A stretch of DNA of 64,000 nucleotides from Daphnia pulex (taxonomy: Eukaryota > Arthropoda > Branchiopoda > Diplostraca > Daphniidae): the NCBI RefSeq assembly GCF_021134715.1, contig NC_060024.1, forward strand, positions 13,876,974-13,940,973, read 5' to 3'. Under the pieces are notes generated by a model that was not told the DNA's origin, did not search any database, and worked only from the letters and a program-made list of their open reading frames with translations. This document shows, piece by piece, positions 1 to 11,344 of this stretch. The number at the start of each line of letters is the position of its first letter. Position 1 is the first letter of the stretch. The position numbers were made by a program, and so were the translations under genes.

Positions 1-2473
1 AACGGGTTAACTTAAGTGTATGTGTGTGTATATGTGTACGTATTCATGTCATGTTATGTTTGTAAAATGTGGAGGAATTGTGGGTGGAGGTGGGACAATA
101 TAAGCAATTCCTTACAAAATTAATCTTTATGTTATTTATTATTCACTATCTAATCGAACCCCACCGTAAAATCAAACACAATTACATGGATATGGATAAG
201 AATTTGGATACAATATCAGTTTTCAAAAACTTTTACTATTTATGAAGGAAAATATATTAAAAATATGTTTGAATTAACAGAAAACCTCTGCAACAGCAAC
301 ACATCTATCCAAATCTCTGCAAAGTCAGTGTAGGTACAGGGGCAGGCCTAAAAAAAGTTGTCAATGAAGTAAATGTGAACACTTTGTGAAGTGCCCAATG
401 ATAATTACTGCAAAGTAATCAGCCTACGAAGTTTTCAAACAATGTCAGAGATATGGAATGCCAATGGGGTGGGCATCTAGCCCTCTGCCTCGAAGATGTC
501 AAAATTGGTTGAAGGGTTGTAAATTCTGTGCTGTGTCAAAAAAGAATAGCATTGCGCCATTGCCTAAAGATCACCAATTTAAAAAAAAAAAAAAAAAAAA
601 TTGTATAAAATCAAATCACTATATATTATCTGAAATAACCAAATTACCCAAATTATTCCTTAATTATACAATTGTACCGACTCCATCCTTATTGAAAGTC
701 CCTAAATGAAAAAAAGGCAAAGGTTATTCACACTTGAAATGTTACAACATGTCAATGTTATGGTAACAATATTAATAACATCATTTGTCTGCTAAATAAA
801 AGAAAAATGGAGTGAACTTACTAACCAAAAGAAACACCACACTTTCTTTTGGTGTTAAATCCTTGTCTGATTATGGTTGCTTAGTAGCTTAAATTAAACT
901 GCATTCTTTAAAATAAGTTTTTAGTAAAGTTTTCTTGAAAGAGTCATGTATAACATAACTTACCTCTGTTCAATGTTTAGCCGGGTTAGCTTTAATTGCA
1001 CTCCAATCTAAACAACTCCAATCTTGACACTTGAAGTTAAGGTTGAGTTTGAGTATCACCAATCTGAGCTTAGATAGTAGAAGTTTCGGAAAATAAACCG
1101 GAAGTAGAAAAAAAACTCATTTTTAAAAATCTAACAAGTGAGCTTTGTTGGTGGAATAGTTATCGTCAGTTTTCACTAAAAATTTTCCACACAACAGCTG
1201 CCGATAAATGTTTAAAGAGATTTGCAAAGTAACTGGAACTGACTGTTTTGACAGCTGAAAATTATCGAAAATCCATCTAGCATTAGAAAAAAACAACGTC
1301 TAAGTAACACTTCGTTTGCGCGCAAGAAGGGCCTGATTTTGGAATTATTACACAGACACAGAGTTTAACACGCAGGTAGATTACTAGTAGATGATCTAAG
1401 AAAATAAGTCAATTGTCGGGTACCTCCGTATCTGGGCATAATCCCGTGGTAAGTGACAGTACATGTGTCGCTGCGGACGGAAGCGACTAGTCTAACTCGT
1501 CAGTGAAGTACGGCAAATTGTTTAGCAGCATAATATGCAGAGAAGCTAGATGAGTGTGGGTAGCGAAGATTAGGATGGAGCAGAAAAGTGGTAGAAGTCA
1601 CTCTTCTGTTATGAACAAAGGCCAGCATCAAGGATTTCTGTGCCAGGACCACACAATTCCAATAAAGAAACTGCGTTGTAGTTTGACATTGGCGGCTACT
1701 CGCGAAATCCAATGGCATATCACGGAACCTATTAATTGTTTAATTCCTAAAGCAAAGAACAGAAAAAGGTTTTAACATTGCAGTGAGGCCCATAAATACC
1801 CATGACCAAGGTGGAATACAAAGTTTATTACATGATACAGCAAGAACATGGAAGCCCACCTTTACCTCAATCTGTTGTAGGCTTCCTATTACTCATTTCT
1901 TGCAGAGCTCTGTGAAGTGGGAGATACAGGGAATGGCAGCAATACAATTTCATGACGCAACAACACCGTCAAGTGTTCAAAGGTGTAAACATCTTTCAGG
2001 CAAGAACAAACCTGTTAATCAAATGGGTGTGAATTTTGAGATTATTTTATTGCATTGATGGATGACGAGGTTGTAAAATCGGAAAGTTATGCTTTTTACC
2101 TGTAACCATAGGTCCAATGCCACAACTATTGGGCAAAACAGCTTGAAGTTTTGTCTACGATGTGAGAGGATGATGCAGATGAAGCTGTGAGTTTAGGAAG
2201 TGCTGATAAATTTTTTCTTTAAATGGGGTCCACATTTAATCTAATGACTAGACGGCAGGTACATTGTCTAGAATTCCAAGTACAGTACACAATTAGTCGA
2301 TTGGTCAAGTACACAGTGAATTATAGAAAATTTGCTACTATGTAGATAGAATAATCACAATAATCTTACATGTAAATAATTGTTTGATTTTGGGCAGTAA
2401 AACATTGAAAATTCGAATACAGAAGATGACATAACTTTTATACACATTTCGCCATTTTTAAAAACAATACCAA

Positions 2474-2527
2474 CACCATCTAGCGGCACACTGGATAATC
2501 GTCTATAAAAACAACCGCTAGATGGTG
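2474..2527. repeat. Short inverted repeat with CTCF-like cores
   Basis: Two 13-nt arms, CACCATCTAGCGG at 2474-2486 and its exact reverse complement at 2515-2527, flank a 28-nt spacer. Each arm resembles the animal CTCF core (CCASYAGRKGGCR in reverse), with about two mismatches. It could equally be the relic of a small foldback element. Binding is not shown. Confidence 0.4.
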
Positions 2528-3565
2528 CCAGTGCTTCATGCAGACGAAAGACGAGACGATTGTCCCCAAACATGGTCCCAAGGTAGGAGCTGAAATGTGG
2601 AAAATTGAAAGAATTCGAAAAGTGAAATCAATATTCAGCATAAGTTAACATTTATGTTTTTGAAACTGAAATTTGAATGAACTTATGTTAACTAAATGTT
2701 TTCACACATATTGACCAGTTTATTTGTCATCATTTGCCACGTAATGACGACCATTGTTGAAGCTGGCCACAGGAATTCTAAGCTGTCACTAATCCTGCAG
2801 CTAAAAATGGAATCAATAATTGTAATATCACAGTAATCTTACAAAATTTCTTATCTTGTCTTTCAGATGCACGTTTTGTAAATGGTGAATCTCAAATTAA
2901 TCAAAGAACTCGTCATTTCACTTCATTGACTTTCTCTTCCCATTTTAATAATGGTGAGCTGCAGTTTGAACACGTCAACTTAATAACATTTTCTACACCT
3001 ACAATTCATTGTGTTTGTCTTGAGGTTTCTGTTTGATTTTTCTAGATGATAAATTGCAAGAACTTACCGGAGATCTCTTCCTTTCTGTGGTTCCTTTCAA
3101 TTGATTCCTTTGAGGTATTGCTTGCTGTCACTGCAATCTTGTTTTAAAATTGACATCTAAATACACTTTTTAGTTTAATCTCTCGCCGCTGTTCCAGACC
3201 TTATCCACTAGCGGAATATGCCGAGAGATGTTGAACTTATTCCAGGTATCTTCTCATTATCTTTTTTTTTACTGCATTCTTAGTTAGTCATTTTCTTTCA
3301 TTTCAGGTTAACCCTTCGCCATCGTGCTATAGAAGTTGACGGTTAAACAAGAGCTTGCTTTCGATCAATAACAATAAATTAGGTAGATGTAGATAAATAA
3401 CAAGTGCATGGGCTCCCTTCTATTCTGTGGCCCCGTTTCCCTAACTAACCACCTACGGAGGGCTCTGGTCGAACGGGGACTTGAACGGTTCATGTTCTGA
3501 GGAAAATTTTTTGAGGGACAAGAGTCTAATCAGGCAGTCTACTATGATCCCAAGCAAAAGTTGCC

Positions 3566-3654
3566 TCGCACTCTTCTTTCTTCTTCCTTGTCCGGGTAAT
3601 CTCTCTGGGCAGAGGCAATCAAGGTAGTCTCCCCCTATCTAGATTGAATGTGCG
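3566..3654. repeat. Diverged dispersed copy of the spacer-array repeat tail
   Basis: This stretch matches the downstream part of the tandem units at 14394-16138. It shares the CGCACT start, the CTTCTTCCTTG block, the AATCTC block and the final TGTGCG, in the same order and orientation. The preceding ~150 nt may contain a decayed tRNA-like head. It indicates that the unit is a dispersed SINE-like repeat and is not unique to the palindrome. Confidence 0.5.
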
Positions 3655-5073
3655 AGGCCTAACAACTAATGGAAATTTGCGTTTGGTAATTTCAACTTCA
3701 GCAGTATATCATTTATTTCATTTTATGTTAGATTATTTATTTAGCTAGCATGAAACAAAAAAAATTTCGCTTTGAAGCATATTGTTTATTATGTTATTAT
3801 TCATGAATAAGTAGTTATGAGCAGGAGAGTTATGTAACAGGATTATTTATCAATTTTTTTCATAGAAATGTGGTTATATGGTGTAAGGAATAAATGTATA
3901 GGTGTATGTTTATAAGATTATTGATTAATAAAGTTGAAGATATTTATAATTACCGAGTCAATTTCTTCGACAAAACACCTCAACATTTCTTTTAAATATT
4001 TAAGTCTCCCTCCCACCTCCTCGTTGCTTTCCCAATCGCGATGATTTGTTTATTATTTGGCAAAATGACAATTTAACATACTGTTCTAAACTTCCGCAAC
4101 ATGAAACCGTCATCAAGGTACAATCACAGTTCAACTTTATGCAAAAAGACTTTTACCACCAGCATATGGCTGCAACAAGTAGACAGCAGCTATGGGAGCA
4201 TAATCTAGAAACAAAATCAAATTAAATTAATCTTCAGATTCAGGCCATATGAAAAACTGTTTGGCAGAGTTGAATTGTGAAATTCAGCATCTCCATTGAC
4301 ACCGTCAACGTCAAATGGCTATCGAAACCTACAGGGAAAAAGACAGATTTAGTTTCAGACAGAAATTGGTTAATGACATCAAAGGAATTAAAGTTAATGA
4401 AGAAAGTTAGCCACATCTTACTGCAAGTTCAATGAATACACAAACATTATTACCTTGTCCACTATGCTGTTACCTGTTCATAGGATGCTATGTAGAACAA
4501 GCAGGAGAAGACATATTTCGGCAACGTGAGACACAAATTTCAAGTCAAGTACTCTGAAAAAACTACTGTTTTTTTTTTTATTACATGTTTAGGCAAGAAG
4601 TAATTTAGTAGCATGTGGTCCCACGACATCAATGTAGCTATGACTTGGCTGTGTTCTCGATTTCTGCAATATATCAGCACAGCAGTCTGAGACCTGAACA
4701 TAAACTAATAAAATCTTTAAAATCTATTGCATTATTGCAGAGATATTGATCAATAAATTTACTTAAATTGGTCTGAAGTGCTTCTTCATGGGACGAGACG
4801 TACAGCAAACTCGTACAGCAGGTACAGGTAATAATAGACGCCTAGACGGCATTCGGCAAAATGGACAGCAGTTTTGGCCCACGTGATCAGATTATTTCGC
4901 CAAAAGGAAATTACAGGAGGATGGATTACGCATTGCCTATAGAATCACACATTAATATGTAACATTTAGTAAATTGAAGAAAAAGTTTCAAACAAGAATT
5001 ACCAATTTGTAAATTGTTCGAGCGAGCTTTAGCTCGCGATGAGCAATTTGGATTGTTGGGGGAATGGAGTGAA

Positions 5074-5196
5074 GACATTGACTGTGTGCGACCTCTATAT
5101 TTCAGCTGCTTCTCAGCAAACAAAAGAACAACAAAAACGGGGGATAGGTGAGAGATGGCGCTCAGGTGGGCGGACCTTTCCCTTAGACACATCAGA
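5074..5196. repeat. DIRS left inverted terminal repeat
   Basis: 123 nt, identical by eye to the reverse complement of 7628-7750. Its outer neighbour (5004-5073) is unique to this end and is copied, inverted, in the internal complementary region. Confidence 0.85.
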
Positions 5197-5477
5197 ATTG
5201 GAAGCAAAAACAAACTGTGGATCTGGCTTAACGGAAAATGTGTAAGGTGATCCATGGTTCAAATGGCCTATTTGTTGTTGTTGTTCTGATCGCCTTTATT
5301 GGCGGGATTGGGTGAGCCACGGTCGAAATTGGATCTGCGGCTATCATTGTTGTATCTAGCAAAAAGATAGAAGGAAAGAGGAATTAGTGGGCCGTCAATA
5401 ATCAGATGCTGCACCTAATTCAAGTTAAATAATATAATGATAACGGGAATGAAGTGGGCGGGATGGGTGGTTAGAAG

Positions 5478-5589
5478 ACAGTCAATGTCTTCACTCCATT
5501 CCCCCAACAATCCAAATTGCTCATCGCGAGCTAAAGCTCGCTCGAACAATTTACAAATTGTCGGTAAATTCGTTCGACATTGACTGTGT
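5478..5589. repeat. DIRS internal complementary region
   Basis: The first part is the reverse complement of the left outer end, including a self-complementary GAGCGAGCTTTAGCTCGC block. The last ~30 nt are the reverse complement of the right outer end. In DIRS elements this region is thought to template the completion of the circular intermediate. Confidence 0.8.
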
Positions 5590-6806
5590 CTTTAAAGCAA
5601 GATATAATCAGATATAATAAGATATAAGATAAGACCCCCTGATGGTCGACAGTTACCAACGCCTGATTGAAAATTGGAGCTCGTGGGAGCCCTGCTGGAC
5701 TGTGTAACATGGATGCGCCACCAAATCGGCATTTCGTCTAAAAAGGCGTCAATACTCTTTCATACGAATAGTTGTCGGAGGGTTCCTTCCCACCGTGCTG
5801 CAGCTCTTGCTGGAATGAAAATTAACAAGGAAAAGCTAATACCTCCTTGACGCCAGACAACAGAGAGTTGTGGTTCCGTTGCTTACACCAACTGCTCCAA
5901 GCGACCTCAGCGGACTGGTATGCAGGGTGCGTATTCGATCGAATTGCTCCCAGTATGAGCTCGATAATTTCCTTCGGAAAGGTTCGTTCTTCCAGACAAC
6001 TCCGGAGAACCACCGAGCGATAAAACAGATGGATTCGTTCCTGTCAATGGATGACCCTCCCCCAACGGGGAGATCAGCCTACTTGGATGGGAAGAGAAGG
6101 AGCGGAATTTCCGTTGCTAGCTCTATCAGGGACGGGAGGTCAGTGGTGTTGCTAGGGCAATCTCGGCTAGTTTCCTAGTCCTTATTCGTTTCATACTGCC
6201 CCCCTCCCTTCTTTAAAAAGGATGCATCCGACGCCCTGGACAAATCCGTCGTCGGGAAAACTGAGCGGACGGCCAGATGTAAAATCTGCCTTTGAAACCA
6301 CCCAAGAAGGATTTCTAAGAGCCTCTTGTAAACGTGCCGAAAGCGTAAATTGCTCTCTTGACCTGATCAGATGATCATCCGGTTTGGAATCTAAGGGGAT
6401 CCGAAGAGCACGGAAGTGTGCTGGGGCAATTCTATACCCGTGCGCCGAGATTAAAATCTCATCCCAATAAAGTTCGAGGCGAAGGTCGTTCTTCCGCAGG
6501 AAGGTTACCACTCCCCTTGCTAGTCTGGTGAACGCCCATCACATTGAGTTTAAAACGAAGGAGGGGGGGGGCACGAATTCGAAGAAAACGCCCCCATTTA
6601 AACTGAAGGAATTTCAAAAGGCCTTCAAAAATAGGAAAAAAAATTGAGACCGACAAGTATGAGTCAATCAAGTTCAACTTGGTGAGCCAACCCGCTCCCG
6701 AATAATTGGACGGGATCACAAATAGAATTTAGTTGTAGATATGGGGCCACCGTTGATAAATTCCACCGATCGAAAGCCGGTCTTGACAATTTAACATAAA
6801 AACGCG

Positions 6807-7598
6807 CTATGCGTCCAAGAGAAAAAACCCATAAAAGGAAAGGAGAATAGATTGGACATACCGAGATCCTTTAAAATTGGAATAGCGACCGCCTGAAGAT
6901 GAAGGGGGGTGGCTGAAATCGCGACTCGATTGGCGTTGATCATGACCACCTTTAGATCCGGGCGCGCGAGGGGCTCCCGCGTTTTCGAGAGCGTTCAGAG
7001 TTTTCACTTGCTCGACCAGGGCCTGGGTGAACTTCGGACCGAAGAGGTGTTCTCCACCCGTTGGCAGGACAGCTTTGTCGTCTAGCAGTCCAATATTCTG
7101 CGGGTAGATTTGGGCCAGAATGTTGCGGCGTCGCGCGTTCGTGATGTCGTGGTACACCACCGCCCAGAGCTTCAGAGCTGTTTTGACCGCCTTGGCGTCG
7201 GCTCGGGATTTCTTCTTTTTCTTGAGCCGACTTGCTAGAAACATGATGGGCTTGACTAAGTCAAGGATCTTGAAGGTTTGATTTCTGTAGATTTTCTCGA
7301 TTGGGTCGATGTTGACCTTGGCTGCCGAAGATGACTTAACTGCCTTCAGCCGGATGTAGAATGCATCATCTAGATTGGGGTTGATCAGCAGGTCGGCGTT
7401 CTTCTTTAGCTTGGGTCTAAAGGCCTCTCTAGCACTTTTCGCTCGAGTGTCATCTAAACCCGATACGACCCAGTCGGCCAAACTAGCTGACTTTTCACTT
7501 GAGAGACGAAATTTCTTTACGCCTCCTCTTCTTGATGAGTCGGAGCCTGAACTACTAGAATTTGAGCTAGAATCGCTTGACTGTTCGGGATCCGACAT
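6807..7598 (-). CDS. Gag-like protein of the DIRS element
   Basis: Open frame of 263 residues directly inside the right terminal repeat, where gag lies in DIRS elements. The N-terminus is serine-rich and acidic. The middle contains the DP-E--YRNQ-FKILDL pattern followed by a hydrophobic helix and a KKKKK cluster, as seen in DIRS Gag proteins. The C-terminus is Gly/Ser/Arg-rich. Family identification rests on this pattern and on the surrounding element. It belongs to a broken mobile element and is not a host gene. Confidence 0.65.
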   Translation of the reverse strand: MSDPEQSSDSSSNSSSSGSDSSRRGGVKKFRLSSEKSASLADWVVSGLDDTRAKSAREAFRPKLKKNADLLINPNLDDAFYIRLKAVKSSSAAKVNIDPIEKIYRNQTFKILDLVKPIMFLASRLKKKKKSRADAKAVKTALKLWAVVYHDITNARRRNILAQIYPQNIGLLDDKAVLPTGGEHLFGPKFTQALVEQVKTLNALENAGAPRAPGSKGGHDQRQSSRDFSHPPSSSGGRYSNFKGSRYVQSILLSFYGFFLLDA

Positions 7599-7627
7599 GA
7601 TGTTTGCACAACGAGAGCGAAAAGAGA

Positions 7628-7750
7628 TCTGATGTGTCTAAGGGAAAGGTCCGCCCACCTGAGCGCCATCTCTCACCTATCCCCCGTTTTTGTTGTTCTT
7701 TTGTTTGCTGAGAAGCAGCTGAAATATAGAGGTCGCACACAGTCAATGTC
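7628..7750. repeat. DIRS right inverted terminal repeat
   Basis: Inverted partner of 5074-5196, identical by eye over 123 nt. It is followed outward by a 20-nt end (7751-7770) that reappears inverted in the internal complementary region. Confidence 0.85.
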
Positions 7751-7770
7751 GAACGAATTTACCGACAATT

Positions 7771-10065
7771 AGCCAATTAGTTTTTATGACCATGATGAAT
7801 TTGGAAGACATTTTCAGTCGGTGGCTGGAAAATGTGAAAATGTCTGAGTTTTGACGCGACGCTCTCGCCACCTGGCGGCCGGAGGACATAAGCGCTACCG
7901 CGTATGCAAGGCATACTGATACCTGTCTGGAGCTGGAAATTGGTTGCATGCTTTTCATTCCGAAGTGGAAAATGCTATGAATGTAAGAAATAAATCACTA
8001 ACAATATGAACAATAAACATGCCTGAACACATGCTTAGAGGCAAGAACGGAAGTTAGGTATAATAAAGCATGCCTATGTTTCAATAAAATGGTAACCTTT
8101 CTTAGGATGCAAGAAGGGAATGCAAACTTAACAAATCTGACGTGATACCATACCACATTTAGTGGGTTGGAGGACAGAATGACAGATTTCTTTGGCAGGA
8201 CATGGTCTTCTATGTTCTCAACATTTTTGGTTTTCTCTGAATATCAACCCAAAAATACTTATCAATAAAATACACACAAACACTGAGCAGACGCAAATCA
8301 AGTGAAACAATGCCAAAATGTCAGCACCATGAAAAGCTGAGAACAGCAAGCACATTAGATTGCTTTACCATAGACTGCTCCAACAAACACCAACCACCTG
8401 CTTCAAAGCAAAGTGAAATAATACAATTTTTAAAATGTTATTAGTTTAAAGTGAAACGCTACACTAAAGGGAGCATCAATTGGCACAACCCAACAGAATA
8501 AATTAAAGAGTTCAAGCTTAAATTGATGAAGATATTGTTCTACTTAAATAAAGATCAAAACAAAATCACCCAGGTAATGGACTAGAGAAAATTTGTAACT
8601 AGGAAGATCCATTAGAAAACAATTCACTTGATAAATATTGAATAAAACTACAATTTCAACTCAATTTACCAATTGCTAGTCTTCCCACACAGGCAAGTAG
8701 ATAAGGTTTACTTCAATTGCCATCAACCACATACCAAGGTAAGACATTAATAGAAACCACTGTAATTAAGTCACACATTTTCCAAAGGACAATAACTGAC
8801 AGCTAAATTTCCAGTTACCTTGTTGTAATCCACGGAGATCTGGCGAACCGTCGACCTGGATCGATCACGTGCTGGTAATGGAATGTCCTTCCCACTGTAA
8901 TGCAGTCAGAAATGTTTTAAGTAAACATCTTCTATTTGATATACTTGTTTAACAAATAAAATCCTTGTTACCTTTTCTAGATCTATGAATTAAATCTACA
9001 ATTTCAATAAATTTTCTTCAAAGTTTGACGCGACGAACTGCAAATTCTCATTACACCTTTCGAAGTCCTATGAGAAAATTTGCAAATGAACAGCAGAGAG
9101 CAGGGCCAAGGCCAAGGCCAAACGTTCTTTGGTGGAAGATGAGTGGCGTTGGCGTTGCCAATTTGGTGCAACTCGGCCGTCTAATAAAATATATTTTGCA
9201 ACTCTTCCAATATATAATTTTTGTTTTAAAAAATATGAATTCCAAGATTAATTACAGATTAAAATCACTGTTTTTTTCTCTCTATAAGAGTAGGAATGTT
9301 TCTTAGGAATTAGTTACTTGGGAATGTTAGTTGCATTGGATAACTTTTCGAAAGCATTACAGACATAGGATGTTAATCTATAGCTCGTTGAGGAGTGAAA
9401 CGGACTGAAAAAGACACTCCACTTACAGACAACAATAAAACATTAGCTGCCTCTAAATGAGATTGGAGCTAATCCAACTGATGGTGTAAATGGGTAAGTA
9501 GGGAATCTGCTTTGGAGCCAGGCGGTCGCTCAGGCTAGCAATCGAAAAATGTAATGTCCACTTCAAGTTGGTCGTTCTTCTGGCAGGCATATGCATTCCA
9601 GGGCTTGGAAAGTTTGCGTCGACGACAATCGGGCTGGCGTGATTTACGTTTTTGAATTGACCCAGTCCAGATTTTCTTGACTCCTGAGTCCTGACTACGA
9701 GTAAGCCTCGTAAATAACTCCTTGATACGATCAGGCTGTAGGGGTATCCAGTCGACGTAAATAAGGGATCAACCAACGACAAAGTTTTGGTTTAAAAAAA
9801 TCAACATCACAGCTATCCGTGATTAAATGACAAACACTCAGTTCGCTCATGGCGTCGAGTCTTTCCAAGTTGAAATGTTATTGCTGGAGGTTGTAGACAA
9901 AGATGTGTTCCAAGTGAGGTACGTTTCCTTCTAGACCAGCAAGTTTGATAAAAGCCAACGGGTTCTCTACCTACATACTATCAAATATAACAAATGTGTA
10001 TCACCAATATTATCAGTACCTACAACATAACATACATACTACCTACATAACAAATCAAACCAAAC
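7771..10065. other. Intergenic, nothing clear
   Basis: AT-rich sequence with no convincing gene. A CCACCTGGCGG CTCF-like core lies near 7870. Short open frames on the minus strand at 9453-9782 and 9840-9969 may be decayed exons related to the fragment at 10066-10157. The latter contains an in-frame stop and no clear family motif. Confidence 0.4.
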
Positions 10066-10157
10066 CTTAGTTTCTCGATGTCCGCAGCTCGTGTTCGATA
10101 GAACAGACTTACAAGGTCGGTGGTTAGTTCAATTCCCATGGAGATGAAAGGTCTCAT
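10066..10157 (-). pseudogene. Decayed fragment of the LRR / luciferase-subunit-like family
   Basis: On the minus strand a short frame reads GIELT...LFYRTRAADIEKL. This matches the conserved N-terminal segment of the three LRR genes downstream, which read GIEVT or GLEIS and then VFYRTR followed by a hydrophobic segment. Only about 30 residues are recognisable, and the frame closes soon after. It lies in the opposite orientation to the intact genes and just outside the palindrome, so it is probably the relic of an old inverted family member. The match is short and the call is tentative. Confidence 0.4.
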
Positions 10158-11344
10158 TGTTTCGCTTCTTCACTGTAATTGATCAACAGTGTTTATTTCT
10201 AATAATTGATCCACATCGACAGCCATACGGGCGGCTGGGCATTCACACCGATCTCACTTTGTAGTCCCTGTTGTTGCTCCCATTAAAAAAATAAAATAAA
10301 ATCCTCACCGACATCACATTCGGGTAAAAGGAGCGGAATTCAAAAGGCGGAAAGGTGTCAGGGAAGCAAGAACATATACGTCCGTGAGGTAGCGTTTGGG
10401 GTCCACTGAGAGTGAACATAACAGAGACGGTTTGCCATTTAGGCATTTACCCTGGCGGAAAAAACCTCCCGCCGATTCCAACGCTGTTGAGACCGTTCGA
10501 AAAACAAAAAAAAAAGACTGGACAAAGGCGCTGTCCTGCGGCATGAGGTCCACTCATTAAAGTTTATCTTGTAAAAAAGCAATCGATCTAGAAACTGCAG
10601 CAAAATTCGTCGTGTTGATATCAGCATAAATTTTTCGCTCCACTATCAAATTGTGCCAGCCTCTGTTTTCTTTGCCTTCCTTGTTGATGTTACCAAGTTA
10701 CGAATCTTAAAAATCAATGGGACCCCATACTGCCTTATTACGACGTCCTCCCTCTATGACAATAACTCCGCCTAGATCAGTATTTTTTGAAAAATTTAAA
10801 CAGCTAAATTGTCAGTGAAATAAAAATAATTATTTACTCAATCTCGACTTCACTTTAATACACAACATGAACATTAATCACAGCTTACACTATGATTTGT
10901 GACTAAATATTTTTTTCTTTAAGCTTCAAATCTATAATATTACGAAATTAATAATATGTAACTGGTGTTTTTTTCTCCTTTATTAAGAAATTTCTACTTT
11001 TATGTTGATCAATAAACCATCGGGGGTCACATGAAAATTCGTTTAGAATAGAACTCGAATAGAGAGGGGTTGAATTCAGGACTGCCCAACGTAAGAGTAG
11101 AAATTCTTAATTAAGGAGAAACAATATCAGTATCATAATAATTGATCATTGTTTGTAATTATGTAGTTATTTCATTAGCAGTAATCATTTAAAGTCAATA
11201 GATTTTAAATCAAATCAAATTATGCAAAAACAAGCCCGATTGGCGGTTGCTAACAACCTACGACACACCCAAACCTTGATAAAGACCGGCAGTTAATGGA
11301 AAGTTCAGTTAACGATTGATTTTCATCATCTTTGAAATACAAAA

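Larger units (their letters stand above)
1..5003. other. Gene-poor stretch, no supportable gene
   Basis: About 5 kb of AT-rich sequence with only short open frames. None has recognisable protein character or a convincing exon/intron context. It holds a poly-A run near 582-600, a small hairpin at 2474-2527 and a decayed copy of a dispersed repeat at 3566-3654. I see no RNA gene. It may contain UTRs or introns of a gene whose coding part lies to the left of the window. Confidence 0.5.
5004..7770 (-). mobile_element. DIRS-type tyrosine-recombinase retrotransposon, incomplete
   Basis: The layout is that of DIRS elements, retrotransposons that integrate with a tyrosine recombinase and end in inverted terminal repeats. 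Reading on the minus strand: a right terminal repeat (7628-7750 plus a short outer end to 7770), a Gag-like frame, a reduced reverse-transcriptase region, a fragment resembling the N-terminus of a tyrosine recombinase (around 5822-6013), an internal complementary region (5478-5589), and a left inverted terminal repeat (5074-5196 plus outer end from 5004). The internal complementary region is the reverse complement of the two outer ends joined together, which is diagnostic of the class. At about 2.8 kb it is roughly half the usual length, so the copy is broken. The two terminal repeats look identical, so it is young. Confidence 0.8.

Noticed and set aside
1554-2058. Two open frames (73 and 91 codons) in the left flank
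   Set aside because: Short, with no conserved motif, and overlapping frames on the opposite strand are as long. Likely chance.
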